Assembly: GCA_003645845.1 (NCBI GenBank)
Contig: QNCV01000117.1
Location: 1 to 7,665 of the forward strand
Length of the DNA: 7,665 nt
Direction of reading: 5' to 3'
From: Fidelibacterota bacterium
GTDB lineage: Bacteria; Fidelibacterota; UBA2242
Shown here: one piece after another, positions 4,983 through 7,665 of the stretch
Layout of the letters: each line of letters opens with the position of its first letter
Position numbering within the stretch: position 1 is the first letter of the stretch
Position numbers and translations under genes: made by a program
The notes under the pieces: generated by a model
The model's database searches: none
The model's input: the letters and a program-made list of their open reading frames with translations, nothing else
What the model was told of the DNA's origin: nothing

Positions 4983-7665
4983 ATGGCATCCTATGAGTTA
5001 AATCTCCGCGATTATTGGCGAATTATAAAAAAGAAGAGAATTATCGTCATCGTAACGGTTTTCATGCTTGGCAGTTTCAGCTTCTTCTTTGCTTTAATGA
5101 ATAAGCCCACTCCGTTGTATCAGTCCACAGCCAGCCTTAAAATAGAAAAATCTACGGATTTGACAGGTATGTACCTGCAGAGTTTCAACTGGTACGCCGG
5201 TGATGAGATGGCCACCCGCGGTGAGGAAATCAAGAGCATTCCTATTGTAGAAAAAGCCGCTCAGCGGATGGGATTGTTAGATTCGTCTTTAACCTCTGAA
5301 GAGATCCGAAATAATCCCGAATATTTCAGCATTGTCGAAAGACTGAAAGCCCGTATTAAAACCGAACAAGAAGGTTATACCAACATCATTCACATCAAAA
5401 TCACGGATTATAACGCCCAGCGAACCGCCGATCTAGCTAATGCCCTTGCCCAGGTATATATCGAAGAAAGTTTCAAGATTAAAAACAAAAAAGCCATCAA
5501 TGCAATGAAGGCGATTAAAAGCCAACTGGCACAGGCGGAAAAAAATTATAAAAACAGCGAAAGAAAACTGAGAGCATACAAAAACAATAACAACTTACTG
5601 CTGCTGGAAGGAACCGCTTCACGTTTAAGTGATGAAATTCAAAAAGCGCAGGATCAATTGGATCAACTCCGTTCGGATATTAACCAGATTGATAATATTC
5701 TTTTTGAGATCGATCAGAATCCCGATTACATATACTATATCTCTTTTGATTTGCTACTTACTCGACAAAATCCGGTCTTAAATGCTTTACAATCTCAATT
5801 AAATCAGTTGTCCACACAGGAAAACCAATATCTGCAGCATTATACGGAAAATCATCCGACAGTCGTTGAGATTCGCCGGAAAATTGAAGCGAGAAGACGA
5901 CGCTTTATTGAAGAATTAAAAACCTATCGCGAGACATTAGTCCAGACTGAAAACAACATTTATGAAGACTGGAAACACCTGACTACTCAATATCGTTCAA
6001 TTCCCCTGCTAGATTTTAATCTTCAAAATATTGAGCGGGAACTGGAAATCAATAAAAATATATATCAATCCCTGGAAAGCCAGTATCAGACGGCGCTGAT
6101 CAAACAATCGGAACTGGTTAATGAAGTTTTTTTAATTAAACCGGCGTTCCTGCCAACGAAACCCATTAATCCGACAATGGTTGGCCCCACAACAGCCATC
6201 GGAACCGTCATCGGAATCATTCTTGGGGTTATACTGGCGTTTGTGGCTGAAACCCTTGATACGACTTTCAGTACAATCGATGACATTGAAAAAACTCTGG
6301 ATACTACGGTTGTTGGTATCGTCCCGTTCGTTGACATCGAAGAAATCAAGGAGCAGCTACTCGAAAAGATTGACACTCCCATACCCGATGAAGATCTTGA
6401 AATGCAGGCCAGACTGGTATCGCACTATAACCCAAAATCCACAATGGCCGAAGCATTCCGCGCCCTGCGTACCAATATTCACTTCGGATTAATGGATAAA
6501 GGCTATAAATGTATGATGGTGACCTCGTCGGTTGCCAGCGAGGGGAAAACAACGATCGCCGTTAACCTGGCAGTATCCATGGCCCAGATCGGTCTGAACA
6601 CCATCCTGGTGGAAGCCGATTTACGCAGACCGCGAATTTCCAAACTTTTCGGTATCGACCGTGAACCGGGATTGACCGATGTTGTTCTGCGCCGGGACAA
6701 TCTGGATTCGGCCATCCGGACCATGAGTGATCTGATGATGGGAACCATGGCCACCGATACCTTTCGGACCGATAACATCCCCGGCATTGAATATCTGAAT
6801 ATTTTAACCGCCGGAAAACATGAGCGCAATCCTTCGGAAATCATTGCTTCCAGAATCATGGACAATATTATCAGCGATTTAAAAGAGCGATATGATTTGG
6901 TCATATTCGATACAGCGCCAGTTATCCAGGCTACGGACTCAACAGTATTGGCATCCAAAGCCGATACGACCCTCTTAGTTTATTACCAGGGTAAAATTTC
7001 ACGCGGCACATTAAGACGTTCAAAGAATCAGCTGGAAATGCTCAAAGCCGATGTCTTAGGCGTCTGTATAAACGGAATGAAAGCCGATGTCAGCGCCGAT
7101 TATGCCGACTATCGCTATGGTTATGAATACCAATATTCCTATGGGGATAAAGATCAGGTTTTAAAGAAAAATAAAATTTTAGACTTTCTGGAAAAGACAT
7201 TCATCAACCAACAGGAAGGATTAACCTCCACAATTCTTGATCGTATCCGAAAGTGGCGGGTCGCAGCGGCAATCGGGGCAATTATTGCATTTATTGGCGG
7301 CAGCTGTGTTATCAGCGGCAGTATTAAATCCTGTGTACGGGAAAAATCTAAGACAGTCGCCCCTCAAACTCAATCGGTAATTGATACAAGCTCTGACATG
7401 GTTCCCGAAGCTATTGTAACGAAAGAAACCGGCGATATACTGATTCCGGCCGATGTTTCCGAAACATCTGACCAGATAAAATCCGATGCTCAATCAATCA
7501 TCGAAGAAGCCGCTTCCATTCAGGCAAAAATAAAACCGAGCGCAGAAATAGTGGCCACTAAAAAACCACCATATATACCATCACTTCCGGCACAACCACC
7601 CGTTGAATCACCGGGCGAAAAACCAGAGATAGCACCTTTCGGAAAAGATTTTTCTACAATATCAA
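4983..7665 (+). CDS. Wzz/GumC-type chain-length determinant and tyrosine autokinase with extra C-terminal region, 3' end missing
   Basis: Open from ATG 4983 to the window end: 894 codons and no stop. TM1 is at about 19-39. A periplasmic Wzz region follows, with a long coiled-coil stretch (roughly 165-370) and ENHPTVVEIRRKI near 292-304. A proline-containing segment (about 388-402) precedes TM2 at about 405-422. The cytoplasmic BY-kinase has EX2RX2R (E490, R493, R496), Walker A SSVASEGKTT (515-524, K522), Walker A' VEADLRRP (543-550, Glu544 for the usual Asp) and Walker B YDLVIFDTAP (637-646, D643). A tyrosine cluster follows with seven Tyr in 707-720. Such proteins normally end there at about 700-800 residues; this one continues through a predicted third membrane helix (about 760-781) into a polar tail with nine prolines between 862 and 885. 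Its role with the upstream export protein is to control polymer chain length and export through cycles of autophosphorylation. No upstream in-frame start is available. The ribosome binding site is weak, so coupling to the export gene is likely. Confidence 0.95.
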   Translation, partial: MASYELNLRDYWRIIKKKRIIVIVTVFMLGSFSFFFALMNKPTPLYQSTASLKIEKSTDLTGMYLQSFNWYAGDEMATRGEEIKSIPIVEKAAQRMGLLDSSLTSEEIRNNPEYFSIVERLKARIKTEQEGYTNIIHIKITDYNAQRTADLANALAQVYIEESFKIKNKKAINAMKAIKSQLAQAEKNYKNSERKLRAYKNNNNLLLLEGTASRLSDEIQKAQDQLDQLRSDINQIDNILFEIDQNPDYIYYISFDLLLTRQNPVLNALQSQLNQLSTQENQYLQHYTENHPTVVEIRRKIEARRRRFIEELKTYRETLVQTENNIYEDWKHLTTQYRSIPLLDFNLQNIERELEINKNIYQSLESQYQTALIKQSELVNEVFLIKPAFLPTKPINPTMVGPTTAIGTVIGIILGVILAFVAETLDTTFSTIDDIEKTLDTTVVGIVPFVDIEEIKEQLLEKIDTPIPDEDLEMQARLVSHYNPKSTMAEAFRALRTNIHFGLMDKGYKCMMVTSSVASEGKTTIAVNLAVSMAQIGLNTILVEADLRRPRISKLFGIDREPGLTDVVLRRDNLDSAIRTMSDLMMGTMATDTFRTDNIPGIEYLNILTAGKHERNPSEIIASRIMDNIISDLKERYDLVIFDTAPVIQATDSTVLASKADTTLLVYYQGKISRGTLRRSKNQLEMLKADVLGVCINGMKADVSADYADYRYGYEYQYSYGDKDQVLKKNKILDFLEKTFINQQEGLTSTILDRIRKWRVAAAIGAIIAFIGGSCVISGSIKSCVREKSKTVAPQTQSVIDTSSDMVPEAIVTKETGDILIPADVSETSDQIKSDAQSIIEEAASIQAKIKPSAEIVATKKPPYIPSLPAQPPVESPGEKPEIAPFGKDFSTIS

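Noticed and set aside
6503..6958. Minus-strand reading frame of 151 codons
   Set aside because: Antisense to the Walker A to Walker B part of the kinase domain; the conserved kinase motifs on the plus strand explain the sequence.

Overview
The window is ordinary bacterial chromosome of moderate-to-low GC with AT-rich gaps between genes. No rRNA, tRNA, CRISPR array, insertion sequence or phage gene was seen. The protein families point to a Gram-negative bacterium of the FCB group (Bacteroidetes, Calditrichota, KSB1 or Marinimicrobia-like). These families are a class-V aminotransferase with an RGGCxCAG loop, a DUF6132-type two-helix protein, a CNB-FHA fusion, and an outer-membrane polysaccharide export protein paired with a Wzc/GumC-type kinase. 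This placement is inferred from gene content and cannot be made precise from the sequence alone.

Layout. (1) 1-606, plus strand: the 3' two-thirds or less of a PLP-dependent class-V aminotransferase (cysteine desulfurase fold), cut by the window start. (2) 611-787, minus strand: a 58-residue protein with two CxxC pairs and a TTG start behind a good ribosome binding site. It converges on the aminotransferase with 4 bases between the stops. (3) 788-985: an AT-rich gap between divergent genes that should hold both promoters. (4) 986-1207, plus strand: a small DUF6132-like membrane protein. (5) 1296-2057 and 2066-3235, plus strand: a CNB-FHA sensor/adaptor protein followed after 8 bases by a radical SAM protein, probably co-transcribed. 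(6) 3303-3677: a stand-alone response-regulator receiver domain with a plausible sigma70-type promoter in front. (7) 3736-4965 and 4983-7665 (running off the end): a polysaccharide export protein built from two tandem PES-SLBB modules, then a chain-length determinant/tyrosine autokinase.

How the genes may work together. The last two genes are the classic outer-membrane export plus inner-membrane co-polymerase/kinase pair of Wzx/Wzy-dependent exopolysaccharide or capsule export. The receiver domain directly upstream and the CNB-FHA/radical SAM pair before it are plausible regulatory or accessory genes, because all five lie on one strand with short gaps. That link is inference from position only. 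The aminotransferase, the CxxC mini-protein and the DUF6132 protein are probably a separate neighbourhood.

The most unusual points are four. The tyrosine kinase does not end at its tyrosine cluster but continues through a third membrane helix into a proline-rich tail. The export protein is internally duplicated and lacks a lipobox. The radical SAM protein has lost one expected cysteine of its C-terminal SPASM-like region. The CxxC mini-gene is easily missed because it is short and starts with TTG.
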